Source of the DNA: Streptomyces prunicolor NBRC 13075
GTDB taxonomy: Bacteria > Actinomycetota > Actinomycetes > Streptomycetales > Streptomycetaceae
DNA: 64,000 bases
Assembly: GCF_000367365.1 (NCBI RefSeq)
Contig: NZ_BARF01000048.1
Location: 19,690 to 83,689 of the forward strand
Direction: 5' to 3'
Of this stretch, positions 38,232 to 47,324 are shown one piece after another. A model generated the notes under the pieces. That model was not told where the DNA came from and did not search any database. It was given only the letters and a program-made list of their open reading frames with translations. Both the position numbers and the translations under genes were made by a program. Each line of letters starts with the position of its first letter. Positions within the stretch are counted from its first letter, which is position 1.

Positions 38232-38244
38232 TTGGACCGGTCCC
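38232..38244. repeat. Dispersed palindrome copy upstream of the amidohydrolase gene
   Basis: TTGGACCGGTCCC lies 50 bp before the ATG at 38294, between it and the AraC gene. Confidence 0.85.
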
Positions 38245-38293
38245 GCCTCTTGTTCCCGTTGACAGCACTCCGTCCGGAAGCGAGCTCTCCCCC

Positions 38294-39610
38294 ATGTCCG
38301 TGCCCCGTCGCTTTCTCGCCCCCGTGGTCCTCCCGGCCGACCCGTCCTGTTCCGTCCTGCGCGACGCCGTGGTCGACGTCGACGCGGACGGCCGCATCGC
38401 CTTCTGCGGTACGGCGGCCACCGCTCCCCCGCTGCCGGCCGGCGTCCCGGTCACCTCCCTGTCCGGCATCCTCGCTCCCGGCCTGGTCAACACCCACGCG
38501 CACTCCCCGATGACACTCCTGCGGGGACTCGGCGGCGACCTCCCGCTGCTGTCCTGGCTCCAGGACGCCATCTGGCCCGCCGAGTCCCGCATGAGCCCCC
38601 GGGACGCCCGCGCGGGCATGCTGCTGGGCTGCGTCGAGATGCTCCGCTACGGCGTGACGACCAGCGCCGAGATGTACGCGCACGCCGAGCAGGTGGCCGA
38701 CGCGGCGCTGGAGGCCGGGAGCCGGGTGCTGATCGCGCCCGCCTACTTCGACCGGCCCGGCGACGACTGGCGTACCGCGCTCGCGGCCATCGGCAAGTGG
38801 ATCGACACGGACGGACTGCGCTTCGGACCGGGTGAGCGCGTCGAGCTCTGCTACGGCCCGCACTCCGCCTACACCCTGCCGCCCGAGGCACTGCGCGCCA
38901 CGGCGGAGGAGGCGGCGCAGCGCGGTGCCCTGGTGCACATCCATGTCGCGGAGACCCTCGCCGAGGACGTCGCCCAGCGCGAGTCGCACGGTTCGGTTCC
39001 TCAACTGCTCCAGGAGACCGGGCTGTTGGACGGTCGGCTGCTCGCGGCTCATGCGGTGCATCTCTCCGACGACGACATCCGGCTGCTCGCCGAATCGGGT
39101 GCCGGTGTCGCGCACTGCCCGGGCTCGAACGCCAAACTCGCTTCCGGCATCGCCCACTTGCACGCCCTGCGCGCCGCGTCCGTCTCCGTCGGCCTGGGCA
39201 CCGACGGGCCCGCGAGCAACGACGACCTCGACCTGTGGGAGGAGGCCCGCCTCGCGATGATGTTCTCCCGTCTCGCCACCGCCGACGCCATGGCCCTCAC
39301 CGCCGCGGACGCCTTCCTCATGGCGACCTCGGCCGGAGCGGCGGCCCTGGGCCGGACCGACATCGGTGCGCTCCGCCCGGGAAACTGGGCGGACATGATC
39401 CATCTCTCCGTGGACGGGCCGTACTTCGCCGCGGGCCTCGACGTCGAGGACGGCCGGCTGCTCGCCAACCTCATGTGGGCGGCCGGTTCGCGCGCGGTCC
39501 AGGACGTCTGGGTCGCGGGCGAGGCCGTCGTCGTGGACGGTGAGACGGTCAAGGCCGACCGTGTCGCCGTCCAGCACGCGGCCACGGAGGCGGCCACACG
39601 CATCGCGTGA
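38294..39610 (+). CDS. Amidohydrolase (MtaD/SAH-deaminase-like)
   Basis: The 438-residue protein has the metal ligands HxH in NTHAHSPMTLLRGL, His in HVAETLAED, His in AAHAVHL and Asp in GTDGPASN. This set and order match methylthioadenosine/S-adenosylhomocysteine deaminases and related aryl/purine deaminases. It is cytosolic. It is followed 58 bp later by the LuxR-family ATPase regulator, which may share its promoter region. Confidence 0.9.
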   Translation: MSVPRRFLAPVVLPADPSCSVLRDAVVDVDADGRIAFCGTAATAPPLPAGVPVTSLSGILAPGLVNTHAHSPMTLLRGLGGDLPLLSWLQDAIWPAESRMSPRDARAGMLLGCVEMLRYGVTTSAEMYAHAEQVADAALEAGSRVLIAPAYFDRPGDDWRTALAAIGKWIDTDGLRFGPGERVELCYGPHSAYTLPPEALRATAEEAAQRGALVHIHVAETLAEDVAQRESHGSVPQLLQETGLLDGRLLAAHAVHLSDDDIRLLAESGAGVAHCPGSNAKLASGIAHLHALRAASVSVGLGTDGPASNDDLDLWEEARLAMMFSRLATADAMALTAADAFLMATSAGAAALGRTDIGALRPGNWADMIHLSVDGPYFAAGLDVEDGRLLANLMWAAGSRAVQDVWVAGEAVVVDGETVKADRVAVQHAATEAATRIA

Positions 39611-39625
39611 CATGGTCTCAGGCGT

Positions 39626-39637
39626 TTGGACCGTTCC
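39626..39637. repeat. Dispersed palindrome near-copy (TTGGACCGTTCC)
   Basis: The sequence is 32 bp before the start of the LuxR-family regulator. Confidence 0.75.
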
Positions 39638-39668
39638 TGTTCCCCGCTCGACCCCTACGGGAGGCGTC

Positions 39669-42467
39669 ATGGCATCGGCATCCCTCACCTCGCCGAACCT
39701 CGTCGGACGGTCGGCCGAACTGGCCGTTCTCGACCGGCACTTCGACACCGCCCTCGCGCGGGGCGCCGCGCTGATACTGACCGGTGAGGCCGGGGTGGGC
39801 AAGACCGCGCTGCTGGACGCCGCGGCGGCGCGCACGTCCGAAGCGGGCTTCCGGGTGCTGCGGATCTTCGGCTGCCCCTACCAGAAGGGCATCGGTTTCT
39901 CGGTGTTGAACCAGCTGTTGCTGCGGCTGGCCGAGGGGATTCCCGCGCTGCCCGCGTGGCACGCGGAGACCCTCCAGGCGGTCCGCGGACGGTCCGAGGA
40001 GCAGCCGGCCGAACTGCTCGCCATCACGAACGCCGTGCAGGCCCTGCTGACGCGGACCGCCACCGAGACCGGTCCGCTCGCGCTGATCGTCGACGACGCG
40101 GCGTGGGTGGACCGGTCCAGCGCCATGGTCCTGGGGACCCTGGGCCGCTCCCCGCACGCCGGGCCGATCGCCCTGCTGGGTGCGTCCAGGACCGGGGACG
40201 AGTCGTTGCTGAACAACATCGGGATACCCGAGTACGAGGTCCGGCCGCTGGACGACGCGGCGGCGAACGAGCTGGTGGCGGACCGGTTCCCCGCGATGGC
40301 GGCCAGGGTCCGCCGGCGGCTGGTCGCGGAGGCCCGGGGCAATCCCCTGGCCCTGCTCGAACTCCCCGTCCCGCTCGACGACTTGCAGCAGACGGAGTGG
40401 GGCGCCCTGCCCGCCGTACTGCCGTTGACCGAGCGGCTCAAGAACGTCTTCTCCACCCGGGTCGCCGCGCTCCCGGCGGCGACCCGGAAGCTGCTGCTGC
40501 TCGCCGTGCTGGACGGTTCGGGTGAACTGCACATCCTGCAACGGGCGTCGGACGGACCGGACGGTCTCGGCGGGCTGTCCCCCGCCGAGCGCGCCGGTCT
40601 CGTGCAGGTCGACGGCGGCACGGGGCGGCTGGAGTTCCGGCATCCGCTGACCCGTTCCGCGGTGATGGACCTTTCGACCAGCGAGGAGCGCCGGTGGGCG
40701 CACGGGGCGCTCGCGGCGGAACTCCCCGAGGGCTCCGAGCACCGGGCCCGGCATCTCGCCGACGCGGCTGTCGGCCCCGACGACCGTGTGGCCGCCCTGC
40801 TGCACGAGGCGGCGTACAGCACCCTGCGCCGCGGTGACGCCGTCGCGGCCATCACCACCCTGCTGCGCGCCTCGGAGTTGAGCGCCACCGGCACGGACAA
40901 GGCGCGGCGGCTGGCGGAGGCGGCCTGCCTGGGCGCCAACATCACCGGCGATCTGCGCAACGTCCGCGCGCTGCTGGACAACGCCGGCCACGCCGACCCG
41001 TCCGGCGTCGGCTCCCTCGCCGCCGCCACCGCCGCGGCCAGTCGGCTGCTCAACGGCGAGGGCGATGTGGACACCGCGCACCGGCTGCTCATCGGCGCCA
41101 TAGAGACCCATGAGTGGCCCGGGGACGGCGAGACGGTCGAGGACATCTTCCGCGAGGCACTGAACACCCTTCTCCTGGTGTGCTTCTACGGCGGCCGACC
41201 GGAACTGTGGCACTCCTTCGAGGATGTCGCGAAGCGACGCCGTCCGCCCACGTCGGGCCGCCTGCTGCCGGTGATCCTGGGCGCCTTCGGCGATCCGGCA
41301 CACCGCGCGCTGCCCGTCCTCGACCGGCTCGACCACCTCGTCCGCGGCCTGCACCAACAGACCGATCCCGTACGGGTCTTCGGCGTCGCGCTCTCCTCCA
41401 CCTACGTCGACCGCCTCCCGGGGTGCCGCAGCGCGCTGCGCCGGGTCATCGACGACGGCCGCGACGGCGGGGCCATGGCCCTGGCGATCCAGGCGCAGTT
41501 CCTGCTGGCCGGCGACGCCTACTCCGGCGGCCAGTGGGACGACGTGCTGGCGATGACCGAGGAGGGCCTCGGCTGGTGCGAGACGTACGACTACCGTCTG
41601 ACGGCGTCAACGGGCCGCTTCCAGCGCGGACTTGTGGCCGCCGCGCGCGGTGACGGCGCCACCGCCCGGGAGATCGCGGACCGGCTCGTCTCCTGGGGCA
41701 ACCCGCGCGGGCTGGGCGCGCTGCGCGTCTACGCCTCGCACATCCGGGCCCTCTCGGCGCTCGGCGACGCGGACTTCGACACCGCCCACCGCCTGCTGCG
41801 GGCCCTCGTCACGCCCGGCGAGGTGCCGCGGTTCATGCCGCACGCCCTGTGGCTGCTGCTGGACTTCACCGAGGCCGCGGCCCGCACCGACCACCACGAG
41901 GAGGCGGCCGCGCACGTGGCGGCGTTCCGCAGGGCCGACATCCAGTCGATCTCGCCCCGGCTGGCCATGCTGACGGATGCCGCCGAGGCGATGGCGACCG
42001 CGGACTTCATCGACCACGACCTGTTCGAGGCGGCCATCGCCACGCCCGGTGCCGAGCGCCGGCCGTTCGACTGGGCGCGGATCTGTCTGGCCTACGGCGA
42101 GCGACTGCGCCGCGCCAAGGCGGGCGGCGCGGCCCGGGTGCATCTCGACGCGGCGCTCGGCACGTTCGAGCGTCTCGGCGCGGCCCCGTGGAGTGCGCGG
42201 GCGGCGGGCGAGCTGCGGGCGAGCGGAATCCCCGTCAAGCCGTTGGAGCCGGTCGAGTCCGACGGCCGGGACCGGTACGCGCTGCTGACCCCGCAGGAGC
42301 GGGTGGCGGCCCAACTGGCCGCCACCGGGCTGACGAACAAGCAGATCGCGACACGGCTCTTCCTGTCCCCGCGTACGGTGGCGGCCCATCTCCGCAGTGT
42401 CTTCCGGAAGTTGAACGTCACCTCTCGGGGCGGCCTGCGTGACGCGCTGACCGCCCCGATGCCGTGA
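39669..42467 (+). CDS. LuxR-family regulator of the large ATP-binding (LAL/MalT-like) type
   Basis: The 932-residue protein has an N-terminal AAA ATPase (Walker A GEAGVGKTALL near residue 40; Walker B LALIVDDAAWVD), a long helical repeat region with TPR-like pairs, and a C-terminal LuxR helix-turn-helix (LTPQERVAAQLAATGLTNKQIATRLFLSPRTVAAHL). GGGAGG precedes the ATG. Such proteins are activators, often of neighbouring genes, in response to an unknown ligand. It ends 10 bp from the convergent GNAT gene. An exact palindrome lies at 40108-40119. Confidence 0.93.
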   Translation: MASASLTSPNLVGRSAELAVLDRHFDTALARGAALILTGEAGVGKTALLDAAAARTSEAGFRVLRIFGCPYQKGIGFSVLNQLLLRLAEGIPALPAWHAETLQAVRGRSEEQPAELLAITNAVQALLTRTATETGPLALIVDDAAWVDRSSAMVLGTLGRSPHAGPIALLGASRTGDESLLNNIGIPEYEVRPLDDAAANELVADRFPAMAARVRRRLVAEARGNPLALLELPVPLDDLQQTEWGALPAVLPLTERLKNVFSTRVAALPAATRKLLLLAVLDGSGELHILQRASDGPDGLGGLSPAERAGLVQVDGGTGRLEFRHPLTRSAVMDLSTSEERRWAHGALAAELPEGSEHRARHLADAAVGPDDRVAALLHEAAYSTLRRGDAVAAITTLLRASELSATGTDKARRLAEAACLGANITGDLRNVRALLDNAGHADPSGVGSLAAATAAASRLLNGEGDVDTAHRLLIGAIETHEWPGDGETVEDIFREALNTLLLVCFYGGRPELWHSFEDVAKRRRPPTSGRLLPVILGAFGDPAHRALPVLDRLDHLVRGLHQQTDPVRVFGVALSSTYVDRLPGCRSALRRVIDDGRDGGAMALAIQAQFLLAGDAYSGGQWDDVLAMTEEGLGWCETYDYRLTASTGRFQRGLVAAARGDGATAREIADRLVSWGNPRGLGALRVYASHIRALSALGDADFDTAHRLLRALVTPGEVPRFMPHALWLLLDFTEAAARTDHHEEAAAHVAAFRRADIQSISPRLAMLTDAAEAMATADFIDHDLFEAAIATPGAERRPFDWARICLAYGERLRRAKAGGAARVHLDAALGTFERLGAAPWSARAAGELRASGIPVKPLEPVESDGRDRYALLTPQERVAAQLAATGLTNKQIATRLFLSPRTVAAHLRSVFRKLNVTSRGGLRDALTAPMP
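40108..40119. repeat. Dispersed palindrome copy (exact) inside the LuxR gene
   Basis: TGGACCGGTCCA is translated as VDRSS just behind the Walker B strand. Confidence 0.88.
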
Positions 42468-42477
42468 CGTCTCCCGC

Positions 42478-43329
42478 TCAGCTCGCTTCGGGTTCCAAGT
42501 GCCAGGTCCAGTTGGGGCGTTCGTAGGCCACCTCGAAGCCGAGGCGGAGCATGTTGTGCAGGGAACTGTTGTGGGTGCCGGGCTGCTCGGCACCGGTCTC
42601 GGCGACGAGGACCCGGCACCCCAACTCCTGTGCCGTACGGGCCCGGGCGGCGAGCAGCGCGGTCTGCCCGCCGCGACCCCGGGCGTGGGGCAGTACGGCG
42701 CCGGCGAACATCTGCGCCGTGTCGCCGCGCACGAGCATGGTGCCGGTGCCGACCAACTCCCCGTCCAGCCAAGCGCCGTAGGGATGCCAGCCCGGCCGGG
42801 TCACGGTCGCGGCGCCCATCTCGGCGTAGTGCTCGACCGGCGTTCCGAAGGCCCGCATCATCACCGTGCCCCATTCCAGGGCGTGTTGGGCCTCCAGCGG
42901 GGTGACGCTGATGCCGTCGGGGAGTACGTCCAGGGCGTCGGCGCGGGCGACGGCCCCCTCGGTCGTGCCGACGAGCTTCACCCAGGACGCGCCCTGGACG
43001 ATGCCCTCCCGTGCGCAGATCTCCGGCCAGTCCTCGGGCAGGAACGCGGGCGCGATCTGGAAGACGGCCTGCGGGGTGCGTGCCGCGCGGTAGAAGTCGC
43101 AGACCTCTTCGACGAGTTGGGCGGTGACGGGGGCACTGACTCCGAAGCCGAGGGCCTTGCTCCAGAAGCGGGTGATGTCGTCGCGCATCGACAGCACCAC
43201 CCCGCCGCCGAGCCTTGTGGCGGTCATGCCCAGCGCGGTACGGACGGCTTCGGGGGTCTCGGTCTGGAATCGGTAGAGGGCCTCCGCCTCGGACTGCTCG
43301 GCGACGGACGGCTGGACGGCGGTCGTCAT
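42478..43329 (-). CDS. GNAT-family N-acetyltransferase
   Basis: The 283-residue protein has a GNAT domain at the C terminus with the acetyl-CoA motif MFAGAVLPHARGRGGQTALLAAR and NSSLHNMLRLGFEVAYERP. The N-terminal half is an additional helical region (VRTALGMTATRLGGGVVLSM), as in two-part acetyltransferases. AAAGGGAA precedes the ATG at 43329. It follows the hydrolase gene at 43434 with a hairpin between. Substrate unknown. Confidence 0.86.
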   Translation of the reverse strand: MTTAVQPSVAEQSEAEALYRFQTETPEAVRTALGMTATRLGGGVVLSMRDDITRFWSKALGFGVSAPVTAQLVEEVCDFYRAARTPQAVFQIAPAFLPEDWPEICAREGIVQGASWVKLVGTTEGAVARADALDVLPDGISVTPLEAQHALEWGTVMMRAFGTPVEHYAEMGAATVTRPGWHPYGAWLDGELVGTGTMLVRGDTAQMFAGAVLPHARGRGGQTALLAARARTAQELGCRVLVAETGAEQPGTHNSSLHNMLRLGFEVAYERPNWTWHLEPEAS

Positions 43330-43373
43330 GGGTTTCTGTTTCCCTTTCGGGTTCGTTGGCAAGCGACGCGGAC

Positions 43374-43397
43374 AGCCCGCCTGTGAACAGGCGGGCT
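43374..43397. terminator. Hairpin between hydrolase paralogue B and the GNAT gene
   Basis: AGCCCGCCTGT and ACAGGCGGGCT form a perfect 11-bp stem with GA in the centre. Confidence 0.8.
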
Positions 43398-43433
43398 GAA
43401 GCAGGGAGTTGACATGTGGTCAGGGATGGGGCA

Positions 43434-44123
43434 TCAGGCCTGGTGGGCCGCGGCCTTCTTGATCAGGTCCGCCACCGCGGCGGGCTGGGAGACGTAGATG
43501 GCGTGGCTGCCCGCGGCCTCGGCCACGGTTGCGCCGGCGCGCTCGGCCATCTGGTGCTGGACGGGCGGCGGGATCATGTGGTCGTCGGTCGCGACAAGGT
43601 ACCAGCTGGGCTTGGTCCGCCAGGCCGGCTCGGTGATCGGACCGCCGAGCGCCTCCAGGCCCCACGGAACCTGCGAGTCGGCCAGGAACGCGGCGTCCTC
43701 GGCCGGCAGGTCGCCCGCGAAGGACGCGGCGAACTTGTCACGGTCCAAAAAGAGGAAGCCGTCGACGGGCGGCAGGATCGGCGGCACGGGCGCGCCGGGC
43801 GCCGGGTCGGCGACCAGCGTGCCGACCGACTCGTCCTTGTCCGGCGCGAAGGCCGCGATGTAGACGAGCGCGGCGACACCCTCATGGCGTCCGGCCTCGG
43901 TGATCACGGCGCCGCCGTAGGAGTGCCCGACGAGGACCGCCGGGCCGTCCAGGGCGTCGAGGGCCCGCCGGGTGACGGCCACGTCGTCGGCGAGGGACAC
44001 GGTCGGGTTCTGCACGACGCTGACGTTGAAGCCGTCCTGGGTGAGCAGGCGGTGCACCGACTGCCAGCCGGAACCGTCGACGAATCCGCCATGCACGAGA
44101 ACGATGTTCTTGACGGCACTCAT
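43434..44123 (-). CDS. Alpha/beta hydrolase (salicylate-esterase/HNL-like), paralogue B
   Basis: The 229-residue protein matches paralogue A (35390-36082) throughout: NIVLVHGGFVDGSGW, GHSYGGAVITEAG, PVDGFLFLDRDKF and AAGSHAIYVS. AAGGAGC precedes the ATG. It lies downstream of another hydrolase (44212-45114) on the same strand with 88 bp between, which include TGGACGGGTCCA. The two paralogues point in opposite directions about 8 kb apart, which suggests a local duplication. Confidence 0.88.
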   Translation of the reverse strand: MSAVKNIVLVHGGFVDGSGWQSVHRLLTQDGFNVSVVQNPTVSLADDVAVTRRALDALDGPAVLVGHSYGGAVITEAGRHEGVAALVYIAAFAPDKDESVGTLVADPAPGAPVPPILPPVDGFLFLDRDKFAASFAGDLPAEDAAFLADSQVPWGLEALGGPITEPAWRTKPSWYLVATDDHMIPPPVQHQMAERAGATVAEAAGSHAIYVSQPAAVADLIKKAAAHQA

Positions 44124-44158
44124 GCCGTAGCTCCTTGGTTGTCTTGTCGGAAACCCTC

Positions 44159-44170
44159 TGGACGGGTCCA
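44159..44170. repeat. Dispersed palindrome near-copy (TGGACGGGTCCA)
   Basis: The sequence lies 36 bp upstream of hydrolase paralogue B. Confidence 0.75.
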
Positions 44171-44211
44171 AACTAGGCCGGACCCGTCCGCCGGGGCTTC
44201 GACCAAATGAC

Positions 44212-45114
44212 CTAGTTGCCGGCCGGGGCTTCCACGAAGGCCGTCACCGCCTTCGCGAAGGCCTCCGGTTCCTCCAGGTGCCCGAAGTGCCCGCTGTTCT
44301 CGAAGATCACCAGCTCCGAGCCCGGGATGAGCTCGTGCAGTTCCTCGGCCCAGCGCACTCCGCAGATGACGTCGTGGCGGCCGACGAGGACGAGCGTGGG
44401 CACGGTGAGCGAGCCGAGGGCGGCGCGGTCGTCGATGACGTCCGGGGTGAGGTCGTCGTCAAGACCGGAGATGTACGTGGCCGTCACCCCGGCCCGCGCG
44501 GGACCGAACTCGTCCTGCCGACCCCAGAAGTCGGCGAAGTAGGCGGGGAAGATCCCCCGGGCGACGGCGGTCATCTGCGCGTCGTCGGAGATGGTGGGGA
44601 TGCCTTGGAACGCCTCAATGACCTCGGGGAGGTCAGGGTTGTCGGCGTTTCGGGCGGCGAACTCCTGCACCAGGCGCATGGCCTCGGCGCCGTGCTCGGG
44701 ACCGGTCACCGGAGCGCTGTCGTAGAGGATCACGCCGGCGATGCGGTCGGGGTGGTGCAGGGCGTGGTACTGGGCGACGAAACCCCCGTGCGAGTGCCCG
44801 AGGAGGTGCACCTCGGGGACGCCGAGGTGCTCGATCAGGGCGGCGAGGAAGCGGCTGTAACGGGCCCGGGTGTAGCCGTGCGGGTGGGCGGGCAGGCGGC
44901 CGGAGGCGCCGGTGCCGATGGGCTCCGGGTAGACGACCGTGAGGTGCTCCTCCAGCGCGGGCATGCGCAGGTACTCCCAGAAGATGCCCGGCCCGCCGGA
45001 GTGCGCGACGAGGACCGGTCCACTGCCGTGCACGTGGTAGCTCTGCGTGACCCCGTCGATCTCGACGGTGTGGGTTCCGGTCGCGAGCGGGTCGGTCGAG
45101 GGGGTGGTGCTCAT
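44212..45114 (-). CDS. Alpha/beta hydrolase (proline iminopeptidase-like)
   Basis: The 300-residue protein has SGGPG after strand 3, nucleophile elbow GHSHGG, acid in GRHDVICG and His in NSGHFGHL, the prolyl-iminopeptidase-like set. GGGAGA precedes the ATG at 45114. It lies 85 bp after the ECF sigma-factor gene on the same strand, so the sigma factor may drive it. GGACCGGTCCA occurs at 45012-45022 in the coding region. Substrate unknown. Confidence 0.87.
   Translation of the reverse strand: MSTTPSTDPLATGTHTVEIDGVTQSYHVHGSGPVLVAHSGGPGIFWEYLRMPALEEHLTVVYPEPIGTGASGRLPAHPHGYTRARYSRFLAALIEHLGVPEVHLLGHSHGGFVAQYHALHHPDRIAGVILYDSAPVTGPEHGAEAMRLVQEFAARNADNPDLPEVIEAFQGIPTISDDAQMTAVARGIFPAYFADFWGRQDEFGPARAGVTATYISGLDDDLTPDVIDDRAALGSLTVPTLVLVGRHDVICGVRWAEELHELIPGSELVIFENSGHFGHLEEPEAFAKAVTAFVEAPAGN
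45012..45022. repeat. Dispersed palindrome core inside the hydrolase gene
   Basis: GGACCGGTCCA carries the exact 10-bp core. Confidence 0.85.
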
Positions 45115-45199
45115 GGGATCTCCCTGTTCGGCATACGGCGATGACACGGACAGGACGCGGGAGAAAGGCCGAAGTTCGAAACAGACGATGTGATGCCGG

Positions 45200-46177
45200 T
45201 CACACCATAAGGGGCTGGAGGGAGTGTGGGACGGGCACCGGCCTGGGGTGGACGAGGCGCAGCCGGTGCACCCGCCCGGCGCCGTCCAGACTCATCAGCC
45301 AGGCCACGGCGGGCGGGCAGTGTTCGGGGTCGTCGTCGGGGTTGCTGATGTCCATCTCCCAGACGACGAGCGACCGCCCGGCCACGGCGTGCGCGAGATG
45401 CTGCCGTACGCCGGCCTCCAGATCGCACTCCATCCCGCGCACCAACAGGCTTCTGCCGCCCACCGGTTGGTTCCCCCGGACCAGAGCGGCCTCGGGGGAC
45501 CAGCGCTCGGTGAGCAGCTTGCCGAAGTGTCCGCTCGCCGCGGCGTCCAGCGTCTCGCGCGCCTCGATACGGCTGGCGCGAGTGCGGCGGGCCGCGTCAC
45601 CGTGCGGGGCGTCGGCCGTGGCGGCGAGGGCCAGCGCGAGCTTGGCCCGCCCCTGACTGAGCCGGCTGCGGACCGTTCCAACGGGCACCCCGCACGCCTC
45701 GGCGATCTGCTCGTACGACGTGACGCCGACGCTGAAATGACGCAGCACGAGCGGCAGCCGCAGCGCGGGCGACAGCTCCTCGACGGCCTCCCAGATCCAG
45801 TCCCGCATGGCGTGCTGCTCCAGCCACCGCTCCGGACCGGAGTCCGTCACGGGCACATGCAGATCGTCGAGCGGGCGAAAATCGACGGCCCCGCGCAGCA
45901 GCGAACGGGCATGGTTCCGCACGATCATCCGCAACCAGGGCCCCACGGCCTCCGGGTCCCGTACGTCCCCCACGCGCCGCAGCGCGGTCAGTGCCGCGTC
46001 CTGGACCACGTCGTCGACATCGGGCCCCGGCCCCAGCACACTCACCGCGACGGCCCGCATCCCGGCCCGGTGCCGCTCCAGCAGCAGCCCCAGGGAGGCG
46101 ACGTCCCCGGCCTGTGCGGCCAGGGTGAGCGCCGCGTCCTCGATACGCGTGATCTCACCCAGGTTCCGGCTGCTCAT
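45200..46177 (-). CDS. ECF RNA polymerase sigma factor with C-terminal extension
   Basis: The 325-residue protein has region 2 (LLLERHRAGMRAVAVSVLGPGPDVDDVVQDAAL) and region 4 (LSPALRLPLVLRHFSVGVTSYEQIAEACGVPVGTVRSRLSQGR). A further 140 or so residues after region 4 (TLDAAASGHFGKLLTERWSPE ... WEMDISNPDDDP) form a SnoaL/NTF2-like domain, as in sigma factors whose activity is set by their own C-terminal domain instead of a separate anti-sigma factor. No anti-sigma gene is adjacent, which fits. The alpha/beta hydrolase genes downstream are candidate targets. Confidence 0.9.
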   Translation of the reverse strand: MSSRNLGEITRIEDAALTLAAQAGDVASLGLLLERHRAGMRAVAVSVLGPGPDVDDVVQDAALTALRRVGDVRDPEAVGPWLRMIVRNHARSLLRGAVDFRPLDDLHVPVTDSGPERWLEQHAMRDWIWEAVEELSPALRLPLVLRHFSVGVTSYEQIAEACGVPVGTVRSRLSQGRAKLALALAATADAPHGDAARRTRASRIEARETLDAAASGHFGKLLTERWSPEAALVRGNQPVGGRSLLVRGMECDLEAGVRQHLAHAVAGRSLVVWEMDISNPDDDPEHCPPAVAWLMSLDGAGRVHRLRLVHPRPVPVPHSLQPLMV

Positions 46178-46276
46178 GCTGCCCCTCTTCCGGCGTCCGA
46201 GTCGTCCGTACGACCGTAATGGGCGCGTGGCGTGACGTCACATCACACGGGCGCCGGGCGGGGCTGCGGCGACTGT

Positions 46277-47311
46277 TCAACGACTTGGACCGGCCCCTAC
46301 GGCCGTTGCGGACGCGCCCTGTTGCCACACCTGCGCGGCCACGCGCCGGAAGTTGCCGCCCAGGATCGCGGCGACGGCGTCCTCGGGATATCCCCGGGCA
46401 CGCAGGACGCCCTCGACGGTCAGCAGGCCCTCCGGGGGCATGAAGTCGATCGGGCCCCAGCGGGTGTAGCAGTCGGGGTACAGCTCCGGGCTCTGTTCGA
46501 GCATCGCGTTGAAGTCCCCTTCGTCGAACGGGTAGTCGGTGGACACGCCGACGTGTTCCGGGCCGACCAGGTCGACGGCGTGGTCGATGTGCCGGACGAG
46601 GGCCTCGACGGAGGCGTCGTTGGGGCCGAGGAAGATGCCGACCCCGGTGATGCCGACGACCCCGCCCGTGGCGGCGCACTCCTTGGCCTGGTCGTCGGTG
46701 ATGTTGCGGGGGTGGTCCCAGACCGCGCGCATGCAGGAGTGGCTGTAGACGACGGGCAGTTGGGACACCTCGCACAGGTCGAGTCCGGTACGGGTGCCGC
46801 AGTGCGAACCGTCCGCGACCATGCCGACGGCGTTCAACTCCCGTACCAGCGCCCGGCCGTAGGCGGTGAGTCCCTCGTCGACCTCGTCGAGGCAGCCCCC
46901 GCCGGCCGCATTACGGGTGTTGTAGCTCGGCAGCATCGTGCGGACGCCGAGGTCGTGGAAGAGACGCACCCGGTCCAACTCCCCTTCCAGGGGCCCGGAG
47001 TCCTCCAGGTCGAAGGCGACCGCCACCTCCCCCGCCCGCGCGGCGGCGTCGATGTCGTCGACGCTCGCGACGAGCCGCAGCCGGTCGTCGTCGGCGATCC
47101 TCTTCCGCCAGCTCGCGAGGAGACCGGTGACGTCGTCGGTGCCGTGGGGCGCGTAGCCCACGTTCACCGAGACGAAGCTGCCGCCCGGCCTTCGGTAGCG
47201 GGCGAGTTCACCGACGTCGGCGTGTTTCTCCAGCGCCAGGCAGCAGTGCTGTTCCCAGAGCAGGGGCGGGCGGCGCGTTTCCACGGTTTCGTTCGACACC
47301 GTATGGATCAT
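46277..47311 (-). CDS. M19 membrane-dipeptidase-like protein with altered metal site
   Basis: The 344-residue protein follows the M19 renal dipeptidase fold: Glu in AFDLEDSG, His in VADGSHCG, His in VVYSHSCMRAVWDHPRNITDDQ and Asp in HVGVSTDYPFDEGDF. The first metal motif, normally HND, reads HCC here (EQHCCLAL), so the Asp ligand is replaced by Cys. It may bind different metals or have changed activity. It lies 13 bp behind the LacI-type gene, so they form an operon. TTGGACCGGCCC lies at 46285-46296 near the stop. Confidence 0.87.
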   Translation of the reverse strand: MIHTVSNETVETRRPPLLWEQHCCLALEKHADVGELARYRRPGGSFVSVNVGYAPHGTDDVTGLLASWRKRIADDDRLRLVASVDDIDAAARAGEVAVAFDLEDSGPLEGELDRVRLFHDLGVRTMLPSYNTRNAAGGGCLDEVDEGLTAYGRALVRELNAVGMVADGSHCGTRTGLDLCEVSQLPVVYSHSCMRAVWDHPRNITDDQAKECAATGGVVGITGVGIFLGPNDASVEALVRHIDHAVDLVGPEHVGVSTDYPFDEGDFNAMLEQSPELYPDCYTRWGPIDFMPPEGLLTVEGVLRARGYPEDAVAAILGGNFRRVAAQVWQQGASATAVGAGPSR

Positions 47312-47324
47312 GCCCGCGCCGGGA

